The notes under the pieces are model-generated. The model did no database searches. It was not told the DNA's origin and worked only from the letters and a program-made list of their open reading frames with translations. This document shows, one piece after another, positions 56,549 through 64,000 of a stretch of 64,000 bases of DNA. The position numbers were made by a program, and so were the translations under genes. This stretch comes from Candidatus Microthrix subdominans (GTDB lineage: Bacteria; Actinomycetota; Acidimicrobiia; Acidimicrobiales; Microtrichaceae), in the NCBI GenBank assembly GCA_016719385.1, contig JADJZA010000008.1:310001-374000 (forward strand), given 5' to 3'. Each line of letters begins with the position of its first letter. Within the stretch, counting starts at the first letter, position 1.

Positions 56549-56968
56549 ATGGAACTCAATGCCGCACTGGCCTGGGCGGCCGGTCGCAAGGTCGGCGCGC
56601 TGATCACCCTGCGGGCGGATGGCCGCCCCCAGTCCTCCGATGTCGTCTACGCCCTCGGCGGCACCACCTTTCAGATCTCGGTGACCGACGATCGGGCCAA
56701 GACGGCCAACATGCGTCGCGACCCTCGGGTCGTGCTGCACGTCAGCGACCCGGACAGCTGGTCCTACGTCTCCTTCGATGGCACGGTCGAGCTGAGTGCG
56801 CCGACGACCAGCCCCGGTGACGCCACCAGCGACCGGATGGTTGCTTACTACGAGGCAGTGTCGGGCGGGCCCCACCCCGACTGGGCGGAGTACCGTCAGG
56901 CGATGGTCGACGAGCGGCGTCTGCTGGTGACGTTCACCCCGACGTCGGCGGTCGGCCAGGTCCACTGA
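56549..56968 (+). CDS. PPOX-class F420-dependent oxidoreductase
   Basis: The 139-aa split-beta-barrel flavin/F420 protein has VGALITLRADGRPQSSDVVY, the FQISVTDDRAKTANMRRDPRVVLHV block (pieces VTDDRAKTANMRRDPRV) and WSYVSFDGTVEL. This is the standard pattern of the actinobacterial PPOX/F420 family, where the R/K-rich TDDRAKTANMRRD loop binds the phosphate tail of the cofactor. The substrate is unknown. Confidence 0.92.
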   Translation: MELNAALAWAAGRKVGALITLRADGRPQSSDVVYALGGTTFQISVTDDRAKTANMRRDPRVVLHVSDPDSWSYVSFDGTVELSAPTTSPGDATSDRMVAYYEAVSGGPHPDWAEYRQAMVDERRLLVTFTPTSAVGQVH

Positions 56969-57122
56969 ACCAGCGTGGCTGGTCTGCTGGTTGGCAGGGT
57001 TCAGCCTCTGGCGGCACCGATTCCTGGTGCCGTTTTCGGCGCCCGGGTCCCGGGTATACCGGACGTGAGCGGCGTGGTCGCACACCGGTCACCGGGCCGC
57101 TTACCCATCTGAGGAGGCACTC

Positions 57123-58553
57123 ATGACCAAGGTCGAAACCACGCCAGCGATCATCGACGGCGAAACCGTGATCACCGACGAGATCATCGAGGTCCGGGCC
57201 CCCTTCGACGGAAACCTGGTGGGCTCGGTGCCCCGCTGCGGGAAGGAACACCTCGATCGGGCGGTAAAGGCGGCGCATCGTGAGCTGAAGGCCAACGCCC
57301 TCGCCCCGTGGGAGCGGGCCGCCATCCTCGATCGGGTGGCCGAACTGCTGGTCGAGCGCCGCGATGCGTTCGCCCACCTGATCGCCTCCGAGGCGGGCAA
57401 GCCGATCACGGTGGCCGAAGGGGAGGCGGGTCGGGCGGTCAACACGCTGACCTACGCCGCCATCGCCGCACGCACCCTCACCGGTGAGACCGTGCCGATG
57501 GCGGGCACCGAGAAGGGCGATGGCACGATCGCCTGGACCGAACGGGTACCGATCGGCGTCATCGGAGCGATCTCGCCGTTCAACTTCCCGCTCAACCTGG
57601 TCTGCCACAAGGTGGCCCCGGCGATCGCCGCTGGTTGTCCGGTGGTGCTCAAGCCGGCCTCGGCCACGCCTCTGACCGCCCTGATGCTGGCGGAGGTCTT
57701 TGCCGAGGCGGGCCTTCCCGCCGGTTGGCTCAACGTCGTGACCGCTCCGGGCAGCGAGTCGAGCGCGCTGGTCGAGCATGAGGACGTTGCCATGATCACG
57801 TTCACCGGCTCGCCCGATGTCGGCTGGGGCATAAAGGAGTCGGCGCCCCGCAAAAAGGTGACGCTGGAGCTGGGCAACAACGCTCCGGTCATCGTCGAGC
57901 CCGACGCCGACCTGGATGTAGTCGTGCCGAAGCTACGCACCGGTGGGTTTCTGTACTCCGGACAGACCTGCATCGCCATCCAACGCATCTACGCCCACAG
58001 CGACATCCACGACGAGCTGCTGGAGCGGTTGAAGGCAGAGGTCGAGCAGATCATCACCGGGGATCCGCTCGATCACGACACCGAGGTTTCAGCCCTGATC
58101 GAGTCGGGAGAGACCGATCGGGTGGAGGGGTGGATCGAGGATGCGGTGAGGGCAGGTGCCACCCGGGTGACCGGCGGAGGCCGCAACCACGACGGCGCCG
58201 TGCTGATGCCAACCGTGCTCGCCGGCGTCACGCCTGACATGGAGGTGTCCAAAACCGAGCTCTTCGGCCCGGCGGTGGGCGTTGCGTCCTACGACACCTT
58301 CGACGAGGCGGTCGGAATGGCCAACAACAGCCGCTACGGGCTGCAGGCGTCGGTGTTCACCTCCAGCCTGCAGCGGGCGATGGAGGCGGCCAAGCGCATC
58401 GACTTTGGGTCGGTGCTCATCAACGAGCAGCCCAACTGGAGGACCGATCAGATGCCCTACGGTGGCGTTCGTGACTCGGGCAACACCAAGGAGGGGCCGC
58501 CCTATGCGGTCGAAGAGATGACACGCGAGCGGTTGATCATCATCCGGACCTGA
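57123..58553 (+). CDS. NAD(P)-dependent aldehyde dehydrogenase
   Basis: The 476-aa enzyme oxidises an aldehyde to the acid. Catalytic residues are C283 in YSGQTCIAIQR and E249 in TLELGNNAPVI. ISPFNFPLNLVCHKVAPAIAAG is the cofactor-binding segment (shown as ISPFNFPLN and KVAPAIAAG), and KPASATPLTAL positions the nucleotide. The C-terminal NWRTDQMPYGGVRDSG replaces the usual FGG-type element. It resembles the lactaldehyde or phosphonoacetaldehyde dehydrogenase-like branch, but the substrate is open. GAGGAGG lies 6 nt before the ATG. Confidence 0.92.
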   Translation: MTKVETTPAIIDGETVITDEIIEVRAPFDGNLVGSVPRCGKEHLDRAVKAAHRELKANALAPWERAAILDRVAELLVERRDAFAHLIASEAGKPITVAEGEAGRAVNTLTYAAIAARTLTGETVPMAGTEKGDGTIAWTERVPIGVIGAISPFNFPLNLVCHKVAPAIAAGCPVVLKPASATPLTALMLAEVFAEAGLPAGWLNVVTAPGSESSALVEHEDVAMITFTGSPDVGWGIKESAPRKKVTLELGNNAPVIVEPDADLDVVVPKLRTGGFLYSGQTCIAIQRIYAHSDIHDELLERLKAEVEQIITGDPLDHDTEVSALIESGETDRVEGWIEDAVRAGATRVTGGGRNHDGAVLMPTVLAGVTPDMEVSKTELFGPAVGVASYDTFDEAVGMANNSRYGLQASVFTSSLQRAMEAAKRIDFGSVLINEQPNWRTDQMPYGGVRDSGNTKEGPPYAVEEMTRERLIIIRT

Positions 58554-58646
58554 CCGGGGGACGTTGAACTTCCGTCACTGCATCGCTCAAGCGGTCGATC
58601 CAAAACCCATGCGTACGGGCAGCGAAGTTTCGGTGAACGACTGTTT

Positions 58647-58663
58647 ACCGGTATAGTACTGGT
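58647..58663 (+). promoter_or_regulatory. Promoter -10 within an inverted repeat, alpha/beta hydrolase gene
   Basis: ACCGGTA-TAG-TACTGGT is a 17-bp palindrome with one mismatch. It overlaps a TATAGT -10 hexamer at 58652-58657, 27 nt before the start codon. A TetR- or GntR-type repressor bound here would block transcription. Confidence 0.45.
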
Positions 58664-58684
58664 CGACTCCGAAAGAGGCATCGA

Positions 58685-59614
58685 ATGGAACGTCAGACGA
58701 TCAGCGTCCACGGCCATCAGATCTCGTACCGTACCGGCGGGTCCGGCCCGGTCGTGCTGCTCATCCACGGCATGGCCGGAAGCTCCGCTGCGTGGAAGCC
58801 GATCCTCGAGGATCTCGGCCAGCACGCCACCTACGTGGCGCCCGACCTCCCCGGTCACGGCTACTCCGACAAGCCGCGCGCCGACTACTCGCTTGGCGCC
58901 CAGGCGAGCTTTCTGCGCGACCTGCTGGCCGCCCTGGGCCATGGCAGCGCCACGGTGGTTGGCACCTCGTTGGGCGGTGGCATCGCCATGCAGTTCTCCT
59001 ATCAGCACCCCGAGCGGTGCGAACGCCTCGTGTTGGTTGGCGCCGGTGGCCTGGGCGAGGAGGTCTCGCCGCTGCTCCGTCTACTGGCGGTGCCCGGCCT
59101 GGACCTGGTGATGCCGGTGGCCTTCCTGCCGTTCATCCGAACCGGGGTGGAGGCGATGACCAGTTGGTTCGGCAAGTTCGGTCTCGCCCCAAAGCCAAAA
59201 ACCAACGAGATGTGGCGGGCCTACACCTCGTTGATGGAGCCGGAGACCCGCAAGGCGTTCAACCAGACCCTGCGGTCGGTGATCGATCTCAAGGGGCAGC
59301 GCGTGTCGGCGATGGACAAGCTGTACCTGGCCGCCGACATTCCGACGCTGATTATCTGGGGCGACGAGGATCCGATCATCCCCATCTCCCATGCCCACGA
59401 TGCGCACGAGATGATCGACGGCAGTCGGCTTGAGGTCATGGAGGGGTGCGGCCACTTCCCCTACGCCGAGCATCCTCGCCAATTCACCAAGCTGGTGGTG
59501 GACTTCATGAACTCCACCACCGCCGCTTCGATTCACAGTGCCGACCTCAACCGGATTCTCAGCGAGCAGGCCGAGGAGAACGCCTCACTGCAAGCACCCG
59601 CTCAGGGTTCCTGA
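58685..59614 (+). CDS. Alpha/beta hydrolase
   Basis: The 309-aa protein has the alpha/beta hydrolase fold: an oxyanion HGMAGSSAAW near residue 28, PDLPGHGYSDKP, the nucleophile S95 in VGTSLGGG, Asp in WGDEDPIIPI, and catalytic His in GHFPYAEHP. The substrate is unknown; homologues act on esters and aromatic-ring-cleavage products. AGAGG lies 8 nt before the ATG. A strong palindromic promoter suggests specific regulation. Convergent with the YqgE gene. Confidence 0.92.
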   Translation: MERQTISVHGHQISYRTGGSGPVVLLIHGMAGSSAAWKPILEDLGQHATYVAPDLPGHGYSDKPRADYSLGAQASFLRDLLAALGHGSATVVGTSLGGGIAMQFSYQHPERCERLVLVGAGGLGEEVSPLLRLLAVPGLDLVMPVAFLPFIRTGVEAMTSWFGKFGLAPKPKTNEMWRAYTSLMEPETRKAFNQTLRSVIDLKGQRVSAMDKLYLAADIPTLIIWGDEDPIIPISHAHDAHEMIDGSRLEVMEGCGHFPYAEHPRQFTKLVVDFMNSTTAASIHSADLNRILSEQAEENASLQAPAQGS

Positions 59615-59620
59615 GACCGC

Positions 59621-60178
59621 TCAGTTCAGGTCGGCTTGCACCGGCGCGTGGGCAAAGCGCGCCGTGCGCCCGCCCTGACGCTTGAGCACCCGTTGCCACA
59701 GCGTGTCGGGATCACGGTCGAGCGGATCGTCGGGGTGGACGTCGCAGATGAACCACGAGTCGATGATCAGCTCACCATCGAGCTGGCCTGGACCCCATCC
59801 CGCATAGCCGGCGAAAAGACGGAGTTGGTCGACCGCGGCGTCGGGACCTTCGAGGTGATCCTCCAGGTCGAGGCGCCCCAGGGTGCCTGAAATGTGGTGG
59901 AAGCCACTGGGTTGCTCGCCCGGACGCGCGCGGGCGAGGCAGATGATGCCCTGCTTGCTGACCGGGCCGCCGACGAACATCACCTGGGGTGCCGCCGAGC
60001 GCTGGGCGAGGGCGGGCAACACCTCGTCCACGTCGGTTCCCGCCGGGCGGTTGAGCACCACCCCAATGGCACCGCCCTCGTCGTGGTCGATGACGTAGAT
60101 CACCGAGCGTTCGAAGTTCGGGTCGGACAGATCGGGGGAGGCGACCAAGAGCTTTCCGGCGGTCGACCCATCGTCCAT
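59621..60178 (-). CDS. YqgE/AlgH family protein
   Basis: The 185-aa protein matches the YqgE/AlgH (DUF179) family, with LLVASPDLSDPNFERSVIYVIDHDEGGAIGVVLNRP (pieces LVASPDLSDPNF and GAIGVVLNRP), VMFVGGPV and FAGYAGWGPGQLDGEL. The last of these is the family hallmark. The role is unclear, proposed regulatory or redox. CATGAT lies 6 nt before the ATG as a weak leaderless hexamer. Confidence 0.94.
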   Translation of the reverse strand: MDDGSTAGKLLVASPDLSDPNFERSVIYVIDHDEGGAIGVVLNRPAGTDVDEVLPALAQRSAAPQVMFVGGPVSKQGIICLARARPGEQPSGFHHISGTLGRLDLEDHLEGPDAAVDQLRLFAGYAGWGPGQLDGELIIDSWFICDVHPDDPLDRDPDTLWQRVLKRQGGRTARFAHAPVQADLN

Positions 60179-60272
60179 GCCCTCATCATGTCACCGTTGG
60201 CGCAGCCGCGTGCCGCAAATTCTGTAAAACCGCTCGGCACGTCGAACCTGGCTCGTCGGACGGTTGCGGCGT

Positions 60273-60773
60273 TCAAACGAGGCTGCTCCGCCCGTCGTTT
60301 TCCCAACCCGATGCGGTCAGCTGCCAGCCGGGCAGGGCGCTCAGCGGGGTGACGTGTTCGAACGTGCGGCGGTATCCGGTACGGGAGATACGCCACCGGT
60401 CGTCGGGGTCCAGCCGGTACTCGTCGTGATAGAAGCAGGCGCCCTGGAGCAGGAACTCCCACTTGCGGTCGACCAGGTGGTCGGTCAACGCCCAGATGCC
60501 CGTGGCGGTGCTGTCGCTGGTTCGGTGCAGTTCGGGCTGAGTCGCCCGGTGGGCCGAGAGGAACGTTTCGCGCCCCATGGCGTCGGTGAAGAACGCCATC
60601 ACGGCAGCGCGCCCTTCGAAGTGGAGCGCTCCCCCGCTCCACTCCCCCACGACGTCCTCACACAACGTGTCGGCCACCAGGTCCCAGTCCTTGGTATCGA
60701 TGCCCCGGATGTAGCGGTACTTCAGCTGCTCCAGCTCGCGTCTGGTTACTTCGTCGAGCGTCGGTTGGTCCAT
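60273..60773 (-). CDS. SnoaL-like (NTF2-fold) protein
   Basis: The 166-aa protein is of the SnoaL_4 type, with LKYRYIRGIDTKDWDLVADTLCEDVVGEW (pieces LKYRYIRGIDTKDW and LCEDVVGEW), TFLSAHRATQPEL and WRISRTGYRRTFEHVTPL. It is typical of nuclear-transport-factor-2-like isomerases or dehydratases acting on small compounds. GGGGAG lies 6 nt before ATG 60773. It is divergent from the isochorismatase-like gene, with a 39-bp gap. Confidence 0.9.
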   Translation of the reverse strand: MDQPTLDEVTRRELEQLKYRYIRGIDTKDWDLVADTLCEDVVGEWSGGALHFEGRAAVMAFFTDAMGRETFLSAHRATQPELHRTSDSTATGIWALTDHLVDRKWEFLLQGACFYHDEYRLDPDDRWRISRTGYRRTFEHVTPLSALPGWQLTASGWENDGRSSLV

Positions 60774-60799
60774 GTCGGTCTCCCCTCGTGTACAGGCCA

Positions 60800-60805
60800 T
60801 ACCGT
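60800..60805 (+). promoter_or_regulatory. Leaderless -10 hexamer TACCGT
   Basis: TACCGT lies 7 nt before GTG 60813 and favours this start over ATG 60855. Confidence 0.45.
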
Positions 60806-60812
60806 AGGCAGC

Positions 60813-61469
60813 GTGACCAACAGCCATGCAGCCAGCGCACATGACCGAGCCGCCATGTCGACGGCACCAGGCCACACCGCGGTGCTGACCATGGAGCTTC
60901 AACGCGGGGTCGTGGGCGACCTCTCGACCCTTGCGGAGTTGCGTGACGCCGTGGCCGACGCAGACCTGCTGGCGTCGGTGCGACGGCTGCTTTCCGCAGC
61001 ACGGGCAGTGTCGATCCCGGTGGTCCATGCCACCGTCGGCTGGCGCAGCGACCGGCTGGGCACCCCGTTGGTCACCCCGATCGCCCGCCATCTGGCTGGG
61101 AACCCTGCTCAGATGTTGGAGGGCACGCCGGCGGTCGAGCTCGACCCGGCGATTGGCCCCGACCTCGACGTCGACCTGATCTCCCACCGCCATCACGGAA
61201 TGGCCCCGTTTACCGGCACGTCGTTGGATGCACTGCTGCGGTCGATGGCGGTCACCCGTCTGGTCATCTGCGGGGTGTCGCTCAACGTCGGTGTGCTCGG
61301 CGCAGTGATCGAGGCTGTCGGCTTGGGGTACGAGGTGAGCGTTCCCACCGACGCCGTGGCCGGGGTCCCCGCCGACTACGGGGCAGCGGTGCTGCGCCAT
61401 TCGTTGACGCCGCTGGCGTTGCTCGCGACAGTCGACGAACTCAGCGGTCTTTGGCGGGGCGCATTGTAA
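60813..61469 (+). CDS. Isochorismatase-like cysteine hydrolase
   Basis: The 218-aa protein has the cysteine-hydrolase pattern: TAVLTMELQRGVVGD, where the first-strand Asp is replaced by Glu, ISHRHHGMAPFTGTSLDALLRS (K replaced by His), and LVICGVSLNVGVLGAV. In the last, the family's catalytic Cys position (G-V-x-x-x-x-C) reads Ser/Asn. Because the D-K-C triad is not preserved, catalysis is doubtful, and it may be a divergent or inactive member. The fold call is good. GTG 60813 is set by the promoter hexamer. Confidence 0.82.
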   Translation: MTNSHAASAHDRAAMSTAPGHTAVLTMELQRGVVGDLSTLAELRDAVADADLLASVRRLLSAARAVSIPVVHATVGWRSDRLGTPLVTPIARHLAGNPAQMLEGTPAVELDPAIGPDLDVDLISHRHHGMAPFTGTSLDALLRSMAVTRLVICGVSLNVGVLGAVIEAVGLGYEVSVPTDAVAGVPADYGAAVLRHSLTPLALLATVDELSGLWRGAL

Positions 61470-61530
61470 AATCGGTCACTAAAAGTGAGACCGCCCACAA
61501 GTTCTGCGTGACAACGCTCCGGCGGTTGGC

Positions 61531-61696
61531 TAACCTCAGCCACATCACATCGGAGTTGAGGAATCTCATTCCTCCTTTGATGAGCTGGGTGACTGTGTGA
61601 GCTTTCGGGGGGTTGCTCACACAGTCCCCGGCTGCTCCGAAGCCGGTCTGGTGCCGCAATCACCACGATCTGGGCTCGTCTGGCAAACTCGGCGAC
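61531..61696 (+). ncRNA. Candidate structured leader with three hairpins
   Basis: After a TGGCTAACCT extended -10-like element (61526-61536) come three perfect hairpins. GAGGAAT-CTC-ATTCCTC lies at 61558-61574. ACTGTGTGAGC with a 12-nt loop pairs to GCTCACACAGT (61592-61625). CCGGCT-N7-AGCCGG lies at 61628-61646. The gene starts at 61697. I do not recognise a known riboswitch class. Confidence 0.45.
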
Positions 61697-62698
61697 GTGG
61701 ATTACGTCTCGGTACCCGATAGCGGCGGCTTCGTGCTCGTCGACCTGCCCAACGCCCCCGACGCCACCGGCATCGTTCGGTGGGCGCGCAAGATCCTCAA
61801 GGACGGGGCTACCAACCTGGCCCGGTCGGTGACCTACAGCTACGGGATCCTCGGCATGAAGGTGTCCGGGGCATCGGCCGGCATCAGCGCTGACCCCAAG
61901 GTGCGCAACGACTCGGTTGCCGCGTTCGTCGCCAACTTGTCCGAGGCGTTAGGCGATCGCCGGGTTTTCCTCGATGCCGCCAAAGGTGTGTCCGCCGACG
62001 ACCTGGCTCCGCTGCGCGACGCCGATACGCGCAGCGCCATGTGTTTTGATGCCTCGGTCGTTGGCTCCTTGGCCGACGAGGGCGTGCTCGCCGCTGCGGC
62101 CTGGGCCCACGGACCACTCGACGGTGCCCGGGTGAGCATCGACGGCTCCAGCCCTGACGAGATCCGCCTGGCCCGCGCCGCGGTCGCCACCGGCGCCACC
62201 GTCGTGGCCATCGGGTCCCGCCAACGCACCGAAGGCTTCGACTCCGACGCGCTCGACACGCTGGCCGCCTCGGTCGGGAACACCGACATCGACCCGCCGG
62301 GCGATCCGGTGGACGACGGCCTGCACACCCATGCCGACCTGGCGCTGGTCGGCGCCAAGACCAACTCGGTCGACCATCATCGGATGGCCCAGATCGCCGC
62401 CCCTATCGTGGTCCCGTACGCCAGGTTGGCGGTCACCACCCGGGCGTTGGCCGTGGCCCAGCGGGCCGATCGCCGTGTGCTGCCCGACTTCGTGACGGTG
62501 GCCGGGCCGCTGCTGGCGCAGTGGCCCGACGACGGGGCCGACCTCGAGTCGCTGCGCGCCGAGGCCCGCAACCGCATTACCGAGGCGCTCGCCTCCCTCC
62601 CCGGCGGGGACGACGGCCTGGTGCTCGAGGCATGCTACGCCGCCGAGGCGTTTCTCAGCACTTGGCAGGACGAGCTGCCGTTTGGTCGCCCGATCTAA
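61697..62698 (+). CDS. Degenerate Glu/Leu/Phe/Val dehydrogenase-like protein
   Basis: The 333-aa protein has the organisation of amino-acid dehydrogenases. ARKILKDGATNLARSVTYSYGILGMKVSGASAGISADP aligns with the family's MTYK.A..GLP.GG.K.GI.ADP region (pieces ARSVTYSYGILGMKV and ASAGISADP), and FLDAAKGVSADDLAPL aligns with the D.GT...DM segment. The catalytic lysines of the active site and the usual NAD glycine motif are replaced, so it is probably not an active dehydrogenase. GTG 61697 is chosen; a CAAACT lies 7 nt upstream. Its structured leader and 3-hairpin gap suggest regulated expression. The call is moderate. Confidence 0.78.
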   Translation: MDYVSVPDSGGFVLVDLPNAPDATGIVRWARKILKDGATNLARSVTYSYGILGMKVSGASAGISADPKVRNDSVAAFVANLSEALGDRRVFLDAAKGVSADDLAPLRDADTRSAMCFDASVVGSLADEGVLAAAAWAHGPLDGARVSIDGSSPDEIRLARAAVATGATVVAIGSRQRTEGFDSDALDTLAASVGNTDIDPPGDPVDDGLHTHADLALVGAKTNSVDHHRMAQIAAPIVVPYARLAVTTRALAVAQRADRRVLPDFVTVAGPLLAQWPDDGADLESLRAEARNRITEALASLPGGDDGLVLEACYAAEAFLSTWQDELPFGRPI

Positions 62699-62732
62699 CG
62701 CTCCGACGAGCAAAGATGGAGGAACTTCCACG

Positions 62733-63800
62733 ATGAACGCACCTGGAGACTGGCCTCAATACGAGCTCGTACCCTTGCCGGCGCAACCCCATGGGGTGCC
62801 CTGGCCGACCGAGCAGTGGCCGACCGGCGAGTTGGTCGCCCACGATCAGGGCGCGGTGGAGGCGTTGGTGGCCCAGGCGTTCGCCGACCAGCCACACGAC
62901 GACCTGGCGCTCACCCTGGCGGTCGTCGTCATCCAGGGTGGACGGTTGGTGTTGGAGCGCTACGGCCCCGACACCGATGCCGACACGCCTCTCGTGTCGT
63001 GGTCGATGGCCAAGAGTATCACCCAGGCGGCGCTGGGCGCCTTGGTGCTCGACGGAGCGATCGACCCGCACGAACGGGCGCCGGTGCCCGAGTGGGCCGA
63101 GCCCACCGACCCCCGCTCGTCGATCGGAACCGCCGACCTGCTGGCGATGCGAAGCGGGCTGCACTGGGTGGAGGACTACGTCGATCCCGACGCCTCCACC
63201 TGTCTGCGCATGCTCTTCGGTGACGAGCGGGCCGACATGGCCCACTACGCGGCCTCGTTGCCCCTCGAATCTCCGGTGGGTTCCGAGTTTGTCTATTCGT
63301 CGGGCGCGACCAACATCCTGTCCCGCCTCTGCGGCGATGCCCTCGGGGGCGGCGAGGCCGCAATGGCGCGGCACCTGGCCGAGCGCATCTTCGGTCCGCT
63401 GGGGATGACCTCGGCCGATCCGCGCTTCGACGACGCCGGCACGTTTGTCGGCTCGTCGTACGTGTGGGCGACCGCCCGGGATTTTGCGCGGTTTGGCCTG
63501 TGGTATCTGCGTGACGGGATGTGGGACGGGCGCCGGCTGCTGCCGGAGGGCTGGGCCGATCGGGCGCGCCGCCTCCTGTCCTTCGACGACGAGGGCACCG
63601 GCTACGGCGAGCAGTGGTGGGTGAAGGCGGACTCCGAGCTGGGAGTGTTTTGGGCCAACGGCTACGAGGGCCAGTCGATCACGGTGGTCCCTGGCGCCGA
63701 CACGGTGATCGTGCGCCTCGGCAAGACTCCCGCCGAGTGCGCACCGGCGCTGCAACAGTGGCGCTGGGACCTGCTCGAGGCCCTGACCGGCACGGGCTGA
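62733..63800 (+). CDS. Serine hydrolase (beta-lactamase class C family)
   Basis: The 355-aa protein has the class C beta-lactamase/PBP-like fold. SMAK with S91 and K94 is the SxxK site, FVYSSGATN supplies the YxN-like Tyr, and YGEQWWVK plus FWANGYEGQSI lie near the third motif region. There is no signal peptide, so it is probably cytoplasmic and more likely an esterase (EstB-like) than an antibiotic enzyme. TGGAGG lies 11 nt before the ATG. It follows the degenerate dehydrogenase by 34 bp. Confidence 0.92.
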   Translation: MNAPGDWPQYELVPLPAQPHGVPWPTEQWPTGELVAHDQGAVEALVAQAFADQPHDDLALTLAVVVIQGGRLVLERYGPDTDADTPLVSWSMAKSITQAALGALVLDGAIDPHERAPVPEWAEPTDPRSSIGTADLLAMRSGLHWVEDYVDPDASTCLRMLFGDERADMAHYAASLPLESPVGSEFVYSSGATNILSRLCGDALGGGEAAMARHLAERIFGPLGMTSADPRFDDAGTFVGSSYVWATARDFARFGLWYLRDGMWDGRRLLPEGWADRARRLLSFDDEGTGYGEQWWVKADSELGVFWANGYEGQSITVVPGADTVIVRLGKTPAECAPALQQWRWDLLEALTGTG

Positions 63801-63825
63801 GCGCCACGGCGTGACCCGTGTTGGT

Positions 63826-63875
63826 CGAACTCTGTCGCTATCGCGCGGTCTACGACGTTGAAGCGGCAGAGTTCG
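63826..63875 (+). terminator. 14-bp inverted repeat after the serine hydrolase
   Basis: CGAACTCTGTCGCT pairs with AGCGGCAGAGTTCG (one G-U pair) around a 22-nt loop, 25 bp after the stop. This probably ends or stabilises the transcript; the rest up to 64000 shows no gene, only a TACGCT at 63913. Confidence 0.45.
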
Positions 63876-64000
63876 TCCGCTGCACCCGATTCGGGTGGGG
63901 GGCGGCCGCGGCTACGCTGGGACGAAACTGAAGCCGACCATCTCGGACGGAAGAGCGTCGGGGGCTCACGCCGCCCGGCCGCCGGAGGAGCAACCACCCC

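Noticed and set aside
61531..61696. Known riboswitch (cobalamin, SAM, c-di-AMP or thiamine type)
   Set aside because: No class consensus was recognised; the stems are reported only as an unassigned leader.

Overview
The window is GC-rich DNA from an actinobacterium, most likely a member of Acidimicrobiia (Microthrix-like relatives are a reasonable guess; this is inference from gene content, not a placement). The evidence is a complete Pup-proteasome locus, a mycothiol-disulfide reductase, F420-type oxidoreductases, DUF222/HNH proteins and frequent GTG starts with 4-bp GTGA/ATGA overlaps. I saw no rRNA, tRNA, CRISPR array or insertion sequence. Almost all of the sequence is coding.

Layout. 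1-13.4 kb holds housekeeping and membrane genes: a partial transketolase, a FIST sensor, an NfeD/slipin pair, an Mrr-like nuclease, a thioesterase, an ADP-forming acyl-CoA synthetase, a D,D-carboxypeptidase, a LON-domain protein and small membrane proteins. These are followed by a tRNA-modification trio: a TtuB-like sulfur carrier, the TtuA thiolase and the TrmI m1A58 methylase. 13.4-28.1 kb is the Pup-proteasome locus: ferredoxin, mpa, dop, pup, prcB, prcA, pafA, DUF3866, pafB and pafC. It is interrupted by an HNH gene and by two PhoX-like Tat lipoprotein genes that bracket pup, the first of them frameshifted. 28.1-36 kb continues the mycobacterial-type synteny: lepB, tatB, tatC, helY, a lipid-kinase-like protein and an M20 hydrolase. 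36-44 kb carries a double-length ThyX-like protein, a translationally coupled four-gene set ending in GNAT and Nudix enzymes, an enoyl-CoA hydratase, an R/G/D-rich protein with a probable frameshift in its tail, and mycothione reductase.

At 44.15 kb, divergent from mycothione reductase, lies a heliorhodopsin gene. It is followed by paired acyl-CoA dehydrogenases, FxsA and a glycine-rich lipoprotein ending at a perfect hairpin. 49-56 kb is the most accessory-looking stretch: a NYN nuclease, a macrodomain plus Asp-hydroxylase-like pair, a decayed SDR gene, an LLM oxidoreductase, an EcsC-like protein and a second HNH gene. 56-64 kb has small oxidoreductases and hydrolases, a structured leader in front of a degenerate amino-acid-dehydrogenase-like protein, and a serine hydrolase.

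Two signals run across the window. At least 17 genes have a TAnnnT hexamer 6-9 nt before the start codon and mostly no Shine-Dalgarno, which points to widespread leaderless transcription. There is also a 27-G homopolymer at 962-988 bracketed by a duplicated gene junction, probably an assembly artefact.
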